From positions 3,720,001 through 3,784,000 of the forward strand of contig OX595987.1 in NCBI GenBank assembly GCA_951394045.1: a stretch of 64,000 nt of DNA, written 5' to 3'. The DNA is from Nitzschia sp. DOCU1. Lineage: Eukaryota; Bacillariophyta; Bacillariophyceae; Bacillariales; Bacillariaceae. Positions 52,896 to 62,708 of the stretch are shown here, in pieces. Position numbers and translations under genes: made by a program. Below the pieces are notes generated by a model. It was not told the DNA's origin, made no database searches, and was given only the letters and a program-made list of their open reading frames with translations. The first letter of the stretch is position 1; the number at the start of each line of letters is the position of its first letter.

Positions 52896-54986
52896 ATGAA
52901 GATGGTGGATGGCGCTGAACCAACAGCAAGGAAAGGATGGATTGCACCAGGAGGCGATGAGACTGAACCATGTATTCCGAGAGCGCCAATATCGGCCACG
53001 CCCGCATCCTTTTCGACATCGTCGTCATTGCAAGTTCTTATACCTCGAAGAGGGCGACAACGTTTTCATATAAGTTTGCTCGTTGTTTCTCTTGTCGTTT
53101 TTCTGGCGGCACAAATGATGGTATCTTATAGTGGCATCTGGATCCCAGGAGGTCACGAGATTCTTGTATCTCCCTTTGCGGATGCAGATGACGCGAAGCT
53201 GTTCGTCGACACTGTCCAGCAAGCGTATCGAAGCCACGTGTGCAAGCAAAAGGAGACCGGGGATAGACGCATGAAAGGGGGCGGTCCTTCTTGTGGTGCC
53301 GGAGGAACAATCCTCTCTCTCGATTGTGCGGACGGCGTTGCCCAAAAGCTCCTGAAAAAATACTTTCTTGACTTAGGGTCGACATTGATCTGCGCCGATG
53401 AGATTATTGTTGCACAGGACACTGCTCGCTCTGTGGAACACGACTCTTCGACGACAAGTAGTGGAAGTCCCTTGCAAGCGGCACTCGAGAGCAAGTACGA
53501 CGCGGTGTTGCTCTACAATACATCCAAAAACACCCTGACGGCATATGGTGCCAATTTTTGGAAAAATATGATTGTTGCAAATAAGGGCTTCCTGGCAATT
53601 CACACGGCCCCAGGTAATACTGAAATTTACTTCCACGGCAAGGATGACAAGGCCATCCAAAGACTGGTTGCTATCCAGGCAGAGCATTCAGCCGATATCA
53701 CTGTCGACGCAATCTCACCATCTAGCAAAGAAGCCTCCGAGTTTCTCGGAGCCGTCAAGGAGCTGTATCGAAAACAAATCTGCAATCTCTGTAATAAGCA
53801 AGGGGAGGTTTGCAAAGGCAATGTGCTGTCATTGAATTGTCACAACGGCCTGGGCCCTAGACTAGTTTTGGATTATGTGCCCGGTCAAGCCACGCTGTTT
53901 TGTTCGGACAAAATGAGTGTGGATCAGGAGAAAGCTCGTTCTGATGATGCAAGTCGCATGATAGTTGGTCGCAGAGTCCATGTCAATGTCCCCGTCCAGT
54001 CTCGTCTACAGCAGCAAGGCTACGACCTCCTTCTGCTCGATGGCAGCACAAAGCATGTGTTCGAGAATCTGCACCTCTGGAGCGAACTCTTGGCCCCCGG
54101 GGGGATTCTCGCTCTATCGGGAAAGTTGGCGTCTTCTGCAACTGCCTTACCTGATGCACTTTTGGCGCCCACTTCTCTACGGGCGCCCAACGAGGAGTTT
54201 CCATTGATTCTTGTCAAACCATCAGGTGCATCATCGGACCTACAAGTAATTCAAGATCGAGACTGGGCAAAGGACCATTTTCAAGCCAATCAGGGGTCCG
54301 TCGGTGCACAGATTCAAGTTTCGCCCATGAGCTTTGAAGATAGGTACGCCCCCTTGTACCAACAAGCTTCCCGGACGATACTATCTAAGCACTGCCATGC
54401 TAAGGATACTGGAAATGGCGATGATTGCACCCCCATCAAAGTGTTGAGTTTTGGTTGCTCCTATGGCTTTGAAATGAAGTCTTTGGCTGACAAGTATCTG
54501 ACAGGGAAAGCGGACATTTATGGGGTGGATATCAACCGAAATGTTGTGTTACAAGCGCGCACCAATATGAAGGAAGTTGAGACGAACCAAATGGTCGTCT
54601 TGGATGCCAATGAAGACGCAGCCTCCAATTATGGACCCTTTGATGTTGTCTTTGCCAATTCGGTACTTTGTTACAATGACTTTCCCGAACCTCCCAACCC
54701 CGCTGAAAGGATCTTGGAAGTTTTCCCTTTCAGTGTTTTTCAGGCGCTCTTGAAAGAAATCGACCAGCTTGTTCGTGTTGGTGGCTTGCTTTCATTGGTG
54801 AATACCAATTATCAATTTCAGGATACCCAGCTCTTTCTAGATAAGTACGAGGTGTTTGCACCAGACGAGAAGCCAACGTGTAGGCGCATTGTCTGGCTGC
54901 TGTCTCCTGACGGTAAAATCCTGTTCCATCCCACCAATGAGAGGTCAAGGGATGAGCACTGCCTTTTCATCAAGGTTCGGGAATAA
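52896..54986 (+). CDS. Type II membrane protein with three tandem methyltransferase-fold domains
   Basis: 696 aa from ATG at 52896. One membrane segment (about residues 57-78, FHISLLVVSLVVFLAAQMMV) follows a cytosolic tail, suggesting a Golgi-type lumenal enzyme. The lumenal part has three similar domains, each starting with a helix like (F/Y)...(A/L)Y..(H/Q)..C and a glycine-motif strand: ILSLDCADGVAQK near 138, VLSLNCHNGLGPR near 308, VLSFGCSYGFEMK near 515. The third continues like an active SAM methyltransferase (IYGVDINRNVVLQA, VVLDANEDA, DVVFANSVLCY). Domains 1 and 2 keep the strand order (YDAVLLYN, YDLLLLDGS) but lack the acidic ribose-binding residue in a clear form, so they are probably degenerate. 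The substrate is unknown; sugar or polysaccharide methylation would fit the topology. Confidence 0.8.
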   Translation: MKMVDGAEPTARKGWIAPGGDETEPCIPRAPISATPASFSTSSSLQVLIPRRGRQRFHISLLVVSLVVFLAAQMMVSYSGIWIPGGHEILVSPFADADDAKLFVDTVQQAYRSHVCKQKETGDRRMKGGGPSCGAGGTILSLDCADGVAQKLLKKYFLDLGSTLICADEIIVAQDTARSVEHDSSTTSSGSPLQAALESKYDAVLLYNTSKNTLTAYGANFWKNMIVANKGFLAIHTAPGNTEIYFHGKDDKAIQRLVAIQAEHSADITVDAISPSSKEASEFLGAVKELYRKQICNLCNKQGEVCKGNVLSLNCHNGLGPRLVLDYVPGQATLFCSDKMSVDQEKARSDDASRMIVGRRVHVNVPVQSRLQQQGYDLLLLDGSTKHVFENLHLWSELLAPGGILALSGKLASSATALPDALLAPTSLRAPNEEFPLILVKPSGASSDLQVIQDRDWAKDHFQANQGSVGAQIQVSPMSFEDRYAPLYQQASRTILSKHCHAKDTGNGDDCTPIKVLSFGCSYGFEMKSLADKYLTGKADIYGVDINRNVVLQARTNMKEVETNQMVVLDANEDAASNYGPFDVVFANSVLCYNDFPEPPNPAERILEVFPFSVFQALLKEIDQLVRVGGLLSLVNTNYQFQDTQLFLDKYEVFAPDEKPTCRRIVWLLSPDGKILFHPTNERSRDEHCLFIKVRE

Positions 54987-55314
54987 TACGTACAACCTCT
55001 GCTAACCTCTAGTCCTTTGTAGTTGCTAGTAGACAAAACGTTTAATTGTAATAAGACGAGTGAGAGTTATTCATACAGTCAATCGAGCCATTTCCCAATG
55101 TCGTAATCCATATGAAAGACTCGAACTAATCCAAGATCATGCGCGCTCGCAGCGACAGGGCACCGGGCGCTCCTTTTTGGAGGAAGGCGGAACCACACAG
55201 ACAAAAAATCCAAAAGATCTTTCCTCTCTTCTCGTCATCGCAGACTACTAGCAGACACTTCAAGGGCTCGTGATCTCTACTAGAATAGCGTCCATCGCAA
55301 ACCATTATCCATCC
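54987..55314. other. Intergenic region
   Basis: 328 bp between two plus-strand genes. No feature is supported besides the expected terminator of one and promoter of the next. Confidence 0.5.
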
Positions 55315-56700
55315 ATGTCATGTCGGCATCCAAAGTCACAGTCTGGGGGTGCGACGGTGCTCTTGGAGAGCTTCATAGTCGGCGATACTGACAATGACAA
55401 TGACGGCCACCTCGTTTTATCCAACCGCAATCTTGTGGACGACGATTTTCCGGCTACTCTCAAGTTGCCCCTCCACTTGTGTCACGTGGATTTGAGTCGT
55501 AATCTCTTGCGAACGATTCCTGCTCCTTTCTTGCAACTACGAAATTTGATCACACTCGACGTGAGTCGTAATAGTCTACGGGGTCTGCCACCGGAAATTG
55601 GTCGCTTGTCGAATTTGCAAGAACTCCACGCCTTATCCAACAATTTGAGATTTCGACAGTTGCCACTCCCAGAACTGGCTTCCTTGTCTCAATTGCGCTT
55701 GTTGGATTTGAGATACAACTCCAAATTGAAACAAGCCGCACTGGATCAATTGCAAGAGGCATTCGCAGCCGCGCGACGGGGCACTTCTGCAGATTGCTCG
55801 GCAGTGGAAATTCGATGTACCATTATTACTACCGAACAAAATGTTTCGTCAATCAATCACAACAATAAACTATCGGCGTGTGATCGGGATGCAACGTTGC
55901 TACGATCCCAACTCGAGCCATTCTCGACACCTCAATTACGCAAGCGGCTCGATCGAACTTTTGGCATCTCACTCCCTGATGACGACGAGAAATCCTTTGA
56001 TCGAGAATTTGTCATGACGCAGTTATTGCAAGCCTACGATCGACATTTCGGGTCGCTATCACAATCACGACGCCAGGTTCGCTTGGAACAGGGAATCCCT
56101 GTGCGTCAAGAGCGACTCGATGCACTCTTGCAGGAATTAGAAGCCATTCATTGGCCCCACACAACTCGAGAACGACCCAAAATTCGTGCCGAATACTACA
56201 TGATTCTTCAAAAGCCTGGCACTGGACAAGTCGGTAGCGCTCGGACACTACGAGAAACTGCAAAATTAGAACGTTACCGCAAACTATTTGACTTGGCGGT
56301 AGACACCATCCGAGAAGTGGATCCTAACTTTTGCGAACGATTTACGGCACTGGCGGTTACCAAAAACTTTACGGGCTCTCCTCATATTGACACGCTCAAC
56401 ATTGGTCCCTTTTATGGAATCGCCTTGGGAGACTTTGAACAAGGCGGGGGTAAGCTTGCCGTGGAATGCAGTCCGCTTGAAGTGGCCGAGATTGATACAC
56501 GGGACAAATTCGGCAAGGTCGATGGTCGCTTTCCCCATTGGGTAACGCCATATGATTCGTGCAGTGGGACCCGCTATTCGTTGATATACTACCAAACATC
56601 TGGTGTAGTTGAGCCACAAACAACTGCAATCTTTGCAGCACCCAATGGGACTGGTAGTGACGGCGAGCTGTGGATTCCTCCACCAGTGTGGGAACCATAG
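55315..56700 (+). CDS. Leucine-rich repeat protein fused to a 2OG-Fe(II) dioxygenase-like domain
   Basis: 461 aa from ATG at 55315; a GTG at 55270 also opens the frame. Residues about 45-150 contain LRRs (LHLCHVDLSRNLLRTIPAPF, LITLDVSRNSLRGLPPEIG, LQELHALSNNLRF). Residues about 205-250 have a helical block (TPQLRKRLDRTFGISLP...FDREFVMTQLLQAY) reminiscent of a SAP-like fold. Residues about 335-440 look like a double-stranded beta-helix dioxygenase of the TET/JBP-like group: H357 and D359 in GSPHIDTLNIGPFYG, FEQGGGKLAVE, then H408 in RFPHWVTPY and R421 in GTRYSLIYY. Fe(II) and 2-oxoglutarate ligands are therefore all present. Target unknown; nucleic-acid base or protein oxidation are possible. 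The fusion with LRRs is unusual. Confidence 0.8.
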   Translation: MSCRHPKSQSGGATVLLESFIVGDTDNDNDGHLVLSNRNLVDDDFPATLKLPLHLCHVDLSRNLLRTIPAPFLQLRNLITLDVSRNSLRGLPPEIGRLSNLQELHALSNNLRFRQLPLPELASLSQLRLLDLRYNSKLKQAALDQLQEAFAAARRGTSADCSAVEIRCTIITTEQNVSSINHNNKLSACDRDATLLRSQLEPFSTPQLRKRLDRTFGISLPDDDEKSFDREFVMTQLLQAYDRHFGSLSQSRRQVRLEQGIPVRQERLDALLQELEAIHWPHTTRERPKIRAEYYMILQKPGTGQVGSARTLRETAKLERYRKLFDLAVDTIREVDPNFCERFTALAVTKNFTGSPHIDTLNIGPFYGIALGDFEQGGGKLAVECSPLEVAEIDTRDKFGKVDGRFPHWVTPYDSCSGTRYSLIYYQTSGVVEPQTTAIFAAPNGTGSDGELWIPPPVWEP

Positions 56701-57124
56701 CAGGAAATAGAATTAGCTGCTATGGCAAACGACTACGTCAGGGTAGTACCAACGGGATCGAGAATCTTTCTGGGAGCTGTCTGCCTTGGCTTTCAATCCA
56801 GCGCTCATGTCTTGCCTGGCGGAGGACACCGGCGCAGACTATGTGGTACTCTTGTCATATCGCCATATACTGATAGCTATAAACAGCTTAAACTACTTTA
56901 GCGTGTTGTTGTTTGCGTCGGCCAGAATCATCGCGAGAGTAGACTGCTCATCATTCTAATGAGAAGAAAATGAGCCCGCTCGAGCGAAAAGAGGACACAA
57001 TAATGGAGACAGAGTATTGTTCGGCTGAACGGAGAGATCCGTATGGTAGCTCAGGCGGGATGGACCAAATTGAAAGCTGGTTACCGCAAATAAGAGGCAC
57101 AACTTGCCGCCGGGGAAACAAGCT
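56701..57124. other. Intergenic region between convergent genes
   Basis: 424 bp between the stops of the LRR-dioxygenase gene (plus) and the hypothetical gene at 57125-57724 (minus). Only chance open frames are seen. Confidence 0.5.
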
Positions 57125-57724
57125 TTATCGCCGTCCCACTCGACGCCAAGTAATGTCATATTTGGGAGTAAACGGCGGTACAATCACCTCGTGGTAGCCA
57201 GGCTGCGTCGATGACGAATCGTTCCTCCCGACTTTTGGACTGGCGGCAGACATGGAAGCCGGAGAAACTTGTGAACCGCTGTAGGCCTCGTCAAACAGTT
57301 TGGAGGGTTCTGCGACCACTAGATCGTAGTATGGGTATAATTGTTCAGGGGCTACCCTGCCTCGGATTGTCGAAGGCGAGCAAGGGACGGACGATTCACC
57401 CGAAACGGAGGCGGCCGGTTTGTCCTGCACATTGTACACATTGGCTTCCCAAGATGCAGAGGAATTCCGTTGAGGCCTCGTGTACATTTGAATCAATTGT
57501 CGGTCTCGAGCGTCCTTTTCTTCTTGTGGAATACTAGATAGTTGATTGAGTTTTTCCATTTTCGACACATGAGGCGGCCGTTCGTCCAGGTTTCCCATCA
57601 CCACCGTATCATCGTCATCCACTTCAGGATTGAAGAAAATCACGCCATCTTCGGGAGGCACACAACCAAGGTCATTAAATGTCTCTCGCCTGGAATTGTT
57701 GCTTCGTTTTGTTGTCATGATCAT
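57125..57724 (-). CDS. Hypothetical protein
   Basis: 199 aa, ATG at 57724 (second ATG two codons on). I do not recognise a domain. It contains GCVPPEDGVIFFNPEVDDDD near the start, a basic and polar middle, and ends PPFTPKYDITWRRVGRR. No signal peptide or membrane segment. The acceptor-like TTCATAG lies just upstream of the ATG, and the frame continues upstream of one TAG into the ORF at 57731-58009, so this could be the 3' exon of a longer gene. Confidence 0.5.
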   Translation of the reverse strand: MIMTTKRSNNSRRETFNDLGCVPPEDGVIFFNPEVDDDDTVVMGNLDERPPHVSKMEKLNQLSSIPQEEKDARDRQLIQMYTRPQRNSSASWEANVYNVQDKPAASVSGESSVPCSPSTIRGRVAPEQLYPYYDLVVAEPSKLFDEAYSGSQVSPASMSAASPKVGRNDSSSTQPGYHEVIVPPFTPKYDITWRRVGRR

Positions 57725-57730
57725 GCTGTC

Positions 57731-58009
57731 CTATGAATATGCGAATATGATATGCGAATCGTTATAATGCAAGGGAAGACGAGCCGGGGTATCAACAAGA
57801 AAGGATCGTGGCAGACCGAAGTTGTGACGAAAAAGACTGGCCTGTGCGTTTGTGGGAAAGTGACGATGATAAATGCTAAACAGGTATCGTACATACCAAG
57901 AAAAGCCCGTCCGGTACTCCGGTGGCATTGTGTATGTCGCAGACGACACCTTCGCATGGGTGTAGTCGTAGAAAAACCTGCGAAGAGTCTTGGGAAGTAT
58001 CAAAGACAT
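57731..58009 (-). CDS. Small hypothetical protein or 5' exon of the downstream gene
   Basis: 92 aa, ATG at 58009: MSLILPKTLRRFFYDYTH, then a stretch rich in Tyr, Phe and Arg (TGFSWYVRYLFSIYHRHFP). The composition looks like a real small organellar protein, but I recognise no family. It ends six bases before the ATG of the next gene in the same frame and strand, unusual for independent eukaryotic genes; GTATGT and GTACGA donors near 57885-57893 could splice it onward instead. Confidence 0.4.
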   Translation of the reverse strand: MSLILPKTLRRFFYDYTHAKVSSATYTMPPEYRTGFSWYVRYLFSIYHRHFPTNAQASLFRHNFGLPRSFLVDTPARLPLHYNDSHIIFAYS

Positions 58010-58566
58010 ATGATACGTATGGAAGTATTTATTGCCAAGATGGCATGCTACAAAGTTTGTTTAAGCTACACGACTGGTGTTCCTTTCCATCGCCTTCTTC
58101 CAATCCCCAGGATGCCAGATTTGAATCCAGTGGGTCGCTCTCGGTGGAAACTACCTTGTTGCTTCTATCGTAGCTTAAATGACAATGAATTATTCTTGGT
58201 CTCCGTACTCTAGCAGGATACCCATAGAGGCCTCGTTGTAAAATCTCACTGTAGCCCTATGTAGAAATACTGAAAATGCTACTAATCATTGAAATATGTT
58301 TGATGCTTAGAAGAAATGTCATCGACAACACGTGGGGCAGCGCCGACGACATTTGGTAGATCGCAGTTACAGCGATGGGCAATGAAGGCGTTCAGTGAAG
58401 TGTTTCATCACGTCATTGTAACCTGTCCCTGAGCCGGTGTTTTCTTTGAAAGTGAAGATTGAATCGGGAGAATGGTATCCAAGTTCTTGTTTGAGGAATC
58501 CAACCCTTCGCTTCGCATGCCGACAATAAGTTTTCTTTTTATGAGCGCAGATCTTGATACCTCAGC
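58010..58566. other. Intergenic region
   Basis: 557 bp between two minus-strand genes. A plus-strand frame at 57752-58213 overlaps it but has no recognisable domain. Confidence 0.5.
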
Positions 58567-59415
58567 CTATTTTTTCTTAGCCCAAGGAAGTTGGAGATGT
58601 CGGGAAGCCTTTTCTTCGGCTCTTACCCACCGTTCTGCATCTGACCAACCGTCATCAAAAAGCTTCATCAGATCCTTTGGGTTTCCAGGGGTACATGCGA
58701 GGAGACCTAGACGTCCAACCTGTCCAACCAAGTTCGACTCCAATTCGGGGGAGATAACGTTTCGTCGATCGTTCTCTGACGTGACTGCCAGCCCCAGGTC
58801 TATAAGTTCCATGGGAAAGACAGACACACTGACACTCCTGTCAATGTCGGCTTTTTGTGGCAATGTTTTCTCCATATCGGGACAGCCAAAGCGCCACAAT
58901 GGCTCCGTGAACACCCCATCAACTACAACTCGAGCGATGGCTTTGCCTCGTCTCTTAACCACCCGAAATGGCTGGTTGCTTGTAAAATATGGAAACATGC
59001 TAGAGTCACAAACAGCATCAATCAAGCAGTCTCGAGTTTCGAATCTTTGGGTTTGCAGCACAGGTCTAGTTCTCGGGAAAAGTTCAAAGTGTGCTAGTCC
59101 AACAGTGCCGGGCCTGGCATTGACAATGTCATTTGCGTCTTTCGGTAGAAGAGCATTCAGTTCCCGGCGTAGCGAAGACATGAGCTGGCCACGGGCCAAA
59201 AATAAAGGGTTGCAGTGCGAAGATATCTTTATGGAAGCTTGTAGAGCCAGATTGGCTGGCACGCCACAGGCATGTGACGCCACAGCGATCGCACCAGCTG
59301 AAGACCCGGCCAAATGAGTATCCGGAGTTACGTAGCCGTGGTATGAAAGCGATGCCAGAACGCCGAGATGATACGGCAACAAAAGGCCGCCAGGGGAGAG
59401 CGAGAATCCAAGCAT
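58567..59415 (-). CDS. Patatin-like phospholipase/acyl hydrolase
   Basis: 282 aa from ATG at 59415; the frame continues upstream to a TTG at 59481 after a stop, so a further 5' exon is possible. Patatin signatures: the oxyanion-hole block FSLSPGGLLLPYHLGVLASL, the nucleophile elbow GSSAG with S39, and the catalytic-dyad block VVVDGVF carrying the Asp-Gly pair. The conserved context CDSSMFPYFTSNQP precedes it. The enzyme probably hydrolyses acyl chains from membrane or storage lipids. No membrane segment or clear targeting peptide is visible on this start. The antisense open frame at 58472-59317 is a shadow. Confidence 0.85.
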   Translation of the reverse strand: MLGFSLSPGGLLLPYHLGVLASLSYHGYVTPDTHLAGSSAGAIAVASHACGVPANLALQASIKISSHCNPLFLARGQLMSSLRRELNALLPKDANDIVNARPGTVGLAHFELFPRTRPVLQTQRFETRDCLIDAVCDSSMFPYFTSNQPFRVVKRRGKAIARVVVDGVFTEPLWRFGCPDMEKTLPQKADIDRSVSVSVFPMELIDLGLAVTSENDRRNVISPELESNLVGQVGRLGLLACTPGNPKDLMKLFDDGWSDAERWVRAEEKASRHLQLPWAKKK

Positions 59416-59912
59416 CTTTCCTGTTACCCTGTTTTTCGATGGCTGATACAGCCTACTCTCATCGGGCACTGCTATCGCCAATGGTGGCTATCGAAGTCGA
59501 AATGTGAATTGATCACTTCTGTGGTGACATCTTCCGCGCTTTCTCGCAGATGGACATGACACGAGTCGTCGCTCGGATTGCTTGATGCCAACACCTCGAA
59601 CTGACACCAGCGTCTGTCTGTCGGCCTACAAATTCGCCAAAGGCTCGACTCCCTTGATCCAAGAATGGGCGTGCACGGCCATCTGGCTGACCAATAGTTG
59701 TCTGACCAGTAATAGTAGGTCGCGAGCCCTTGAGACGGCAAGCGACTCTTGCCTGTTAGGCAGGAAAACCAAAGCCCAAAACATTGTGTCTGGGTAGCGG
59801 AGTCAAGTATGATGGCCAAAAGCAATGCTCCATTTGAATGCACCACATGAATCACAGGTAGCCTATTCGCGAGGCAACCCGTCCTGCGCCGTATTCTCGT
59901 TCATATCTTTCG
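59416..59912. other. Intergenic region, may hide a 5' exon of the patatin gene
   Basis: About 500 bp between the patatin start and the stop of the DUF6824 gene, both minus strand. A minus frame at 59472-59855 runs through it without recognisable domain. If the patatin has a leader exon, it should be here. Confidence 0.4.
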
Positions 59913-61845
59913 CTACCAGATATCACCCGCAATTTTATCGAGAGAACTCTCCGAAAACTCGTGGAAATCCTCAAGATCCAATGGTACTTCGTCCAGATTC
60001 TCTGGAAGATCAGCAAGGACGTCTTCTGGGACGACGGAGTCGCACACTCGAGCTGGGCGATCCGAAGAGCTACCCACGCTCTCCATATTGGCATGACAGT
60101 CGGATGTTTTTTCCTCCTTGTCATCGTCCGTATCGAATCTCGAACGTTTGCTGGCCATATGATTTTGTGAAAAAGGAGTAGCTGCCTGCTTTGGTTTGGG
60201 GGCGTCCGCAACATTGGAGGAGGCACATGATGATGACTCGTCGGAAGGTGACACGGGCCGTTTCTCTGGTGGGAGTCTCGTGGGTGTCCTAGAACTAGTC
60301 GCAGTTGGTGGCTTTCGGTTGCGAAAGCCATGCCCCACCTTGTCGATCGCCGTAGGCTCGTCCACTTCTTCCCATACACCATCATTATCCTGGCGCAAGA
60401 ATCGTCCCCCCCCTTCAGCAATACGCGCCGCGACTTCTTTTGCAAGCGTTAGCTTGACCGTGCGTTTGGCTTCACAGTAACGTTGCATTTCTTCTTCCAA
60501 TATGTTCGAAAATCGGAGATTGCCAATGTGATTCTGCAGAACCTTGCCCCGCCCAAACAAAACATCCGAATGAGTTGGAACGATGATGGCTTTCTTCGAG
60601 AAATTTTTAGAGCTTTCCTGAGCTTTGAGCATTTTTATCCAATTTGCGTGCTCTTTTAAACGAAACTTCCCATCACTTGTCACGGGTAACTCTTTGAGAG
60701 GAATGCCAAACCCTTGTAACTCATATTGCACCTCTACGTCAGTTCCTACAGGCAGTAGAGGGGAAATGGAATGAGACCCCATGAGAGTGGCTAGATGCAG
60801 AAGTGTAGATTCAGTATCTGTGCATACGCACCGTAATGAAGTCTAGTTCGCGTCCGTGTGTGCATTTCCAATGCCAGCGAAACAACTTTAATGATGGCTC
60901 CAAATGCTGCATCGCTAAAGCAATAGTGGACCGAGACGACTCGAATAGGGGTTGCGGCACGAATCTTGGCCACTCCCATATACAGTTCCTTATCAAATGT
61001 CTCCTTCCATTGATCATTTACATTGTAGACGATCTGTACTAGTCCCTTGAGTTGCGTTTCTTCATCCTTGAGCAAAACCATGTGATTATAGAAGAGTTGA
61101 CGCCACTTTTCGCCAGAAGGTAAATCGTAAGCCAACGAATCCAAAAAGCCGAGCCATTCGGATCTCGGGCATAATGTATCATGATACGTACCACATTCTC
61201 TCTACAATGAAACTTTTGAAGCTTCCACAGCTTTATGCAAATAGCCCTCCCCGCCCGATCTCGAACGGGCAAAATTTGGAAAAAGCCAGCCTTGTAGCAT
61301 TGCATGTCATGGTGATCAAAGTCGTCCAATACAATGTCTCGGCACAATTTTTGCTCTCCAAACAACCAAAGTTTTGTGTCAAAGTGAAGAAATACCCGCT
61401 TGCCCGTCTTGGGGATATCAAAGGCATCACACCTCAAAAAGGTCAGATAGAGGCCTCGGACGTAATTAGGCGCCAAATTCCACACCATACAAAACGCCTG
61501 TGATTGCTTCTGATTGCGAACAAGCCACATTTCAAGATCGTTCTTTGATTTGACAACGAACTCGTGCGGCTCGTGCTGGGCGTCCGCCACTCCGTGAATA
61601 TCGTGCAGGACGTCCTGTCGCTCCATGTGACTCAATTGAAACAAGCTGTTGGCGATGATCTTCTCGGCGTCATCCAGGGGGCGTCGATCCGGTGCATCCT
61701 CGTTGTGCTCTTGAAAGAGACGGCATTCACTCGTGCAAGCATTCGGGGCTGGGGCATTCAGAATACTGGAATCAGCAGGCGCGTTGTAATGGGGGACACC
61801 GCTACTCCCCATGTTATTGCTTCCAGAACAAAATAGGCTGCTCAT
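59913..61845 (-). CDS. DUF6824 protein, second homologue, 3 exons
   Basis: Proposed CDS: complement(join(59913..60790, 60832..61105, 61192..61845)), 1806 nt, 601 aa. Intron 1 (gtacgt ... aaaag, 86 bp) joins CRENV to WRQLFYNHMVLLKDEETQ, matching the spacing in the homologue at 9582-11006; intron 2 is short (41 bp, gtgcgt ... atctag) and joins LHYG to ATLMGSHS, less certain. N-terminal part as in the homologue: QAFCMVWNLAPNYVRGLYLTF and LRCDAFDIPKTGKRVFLHFD. DUF6824 lies at about residues 370-465: HSDVLFGRGKVLQNHIGN, KLTLAKEVAARIAEGGGRFL, GVWEEVDEPTAIDKVGHGFR. The C-terminal 130 residues are Ser/Pro-rich and end acidic. Function unknown. Its first 44 codons lie in a 170-bp tandem duplication. 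Confidence 0.78.
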
Positions 61846-62053
61846 GCCTTCTGCTCCTCTGTCACTTTTGCACTGTCAATGAAAAAGAGACGGCATTCAC
61901 TCGTGCAAGCATTCGGGGCTGGGGCATTCAGAATACTGGAATCAGCAGGCGCGTTGTAATGGGGGACACCGCTACTCCCCATGTTATTGCTTCCAGAACA
62001 AAATAGGCTGCTCATGCCTTCTGCTCCTCTGTCACTTTTGCACTGTCAATGAA
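61714..62053. repeat. Tandem duplication of 170 bp over the 5' end of the DUF6824 gene
   Basis: AAAGAGACGGCATTCACTCG occurs twice with a spacing of 170 bp, and the whole unit (61714-61883 and 61884-62053) is repeated with no difference I can see except at the borders. The unit contains the gene's start codon and first 44 codons, so a second ATG (62015) precedes the real one (61845). Confidence 0.92.
61842..62015 (-). promoter_or_regulatory. Upstream ORF overlapping the DUF6824 start codon
   Basis: The duplicated ATG at 62015 opens a 57-codon frame that repeats the first 44 residues of the main protein, then runs FIDSAKVTEEQKA and stops at TGA 61844-61842. That stop overlaps the main ATG as ATGA. 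If transcription starts upstream of 62015, translation of the main protein would need reinitiation or leaky scanning. The effect is inferred. Confidence 0.6.
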
Positions 62054-62708
62054 AAAGACTAACCCAAGAGTCAACGATGAGCACTTGTATGGCAGAGGAC
62101 AAAGTGCAAATGCAGCACAAGAAACAACTTTGACGATGCTGGGACGACGAGAGGGGTAAAGGTGACAGTGGCAGCAGAGTGCGGATGTATGTGGTTCTCG
62201 CCTGCCGCAGGGAATCTCGCTAAATACACAGCTGTATGTCGTGTCCTACAAAAGGGCACCGGAGAAACCAAAACTCTCGCGGCTTATGTATAATATTAAT
62301 ACAAGCGCCGCGACTGTGTGAGTCGAAACACGCGAAGTTAAAGCAAGACCCGGGATTTCACCGAATGTTGGGCTCAAACCGAATTTTTAGAAAAAAACTA
62401 CTAGCGCGAAAGCTCCCTCCAACGACGCCGAACGAAATGAGCACCGAGACAAGGGAGCAACTCGACTATCTCACGGTAGTTCCTACCTTTTGGTCCTCCC
62501 TATTTTTCCACTCAAAGGCTTGTGCGTACTAAACTAGATGCTCAATGAAACTGTAGCTACTACTAGACGCTTGCTCAAGTGTTGGTGCTGCACTGCTGCT
62601 GAATGCTATTACATGTTACTTCATCTATCATGCTTGATCATTGATGATCAAGTCCAAACCTCGCTTTCTTCCGAAGCACTACTGGTCTTTTCTGGGAGTC
62701 GTAAGTAA
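62054..62708. other. Intergenic region
   Basis: 655 bp between the duplication and the GST stop. A plus-strand frame at 62236-62532 has no recognisable domain. Nothing else is supported. Confidence 0.5.

Noticed and set aside
58472..59317. 281-codon plus-strand ORF
   Set aside because: Antisense shadow of the patatin gene, which has clear catalytic motifs on the minus strand.
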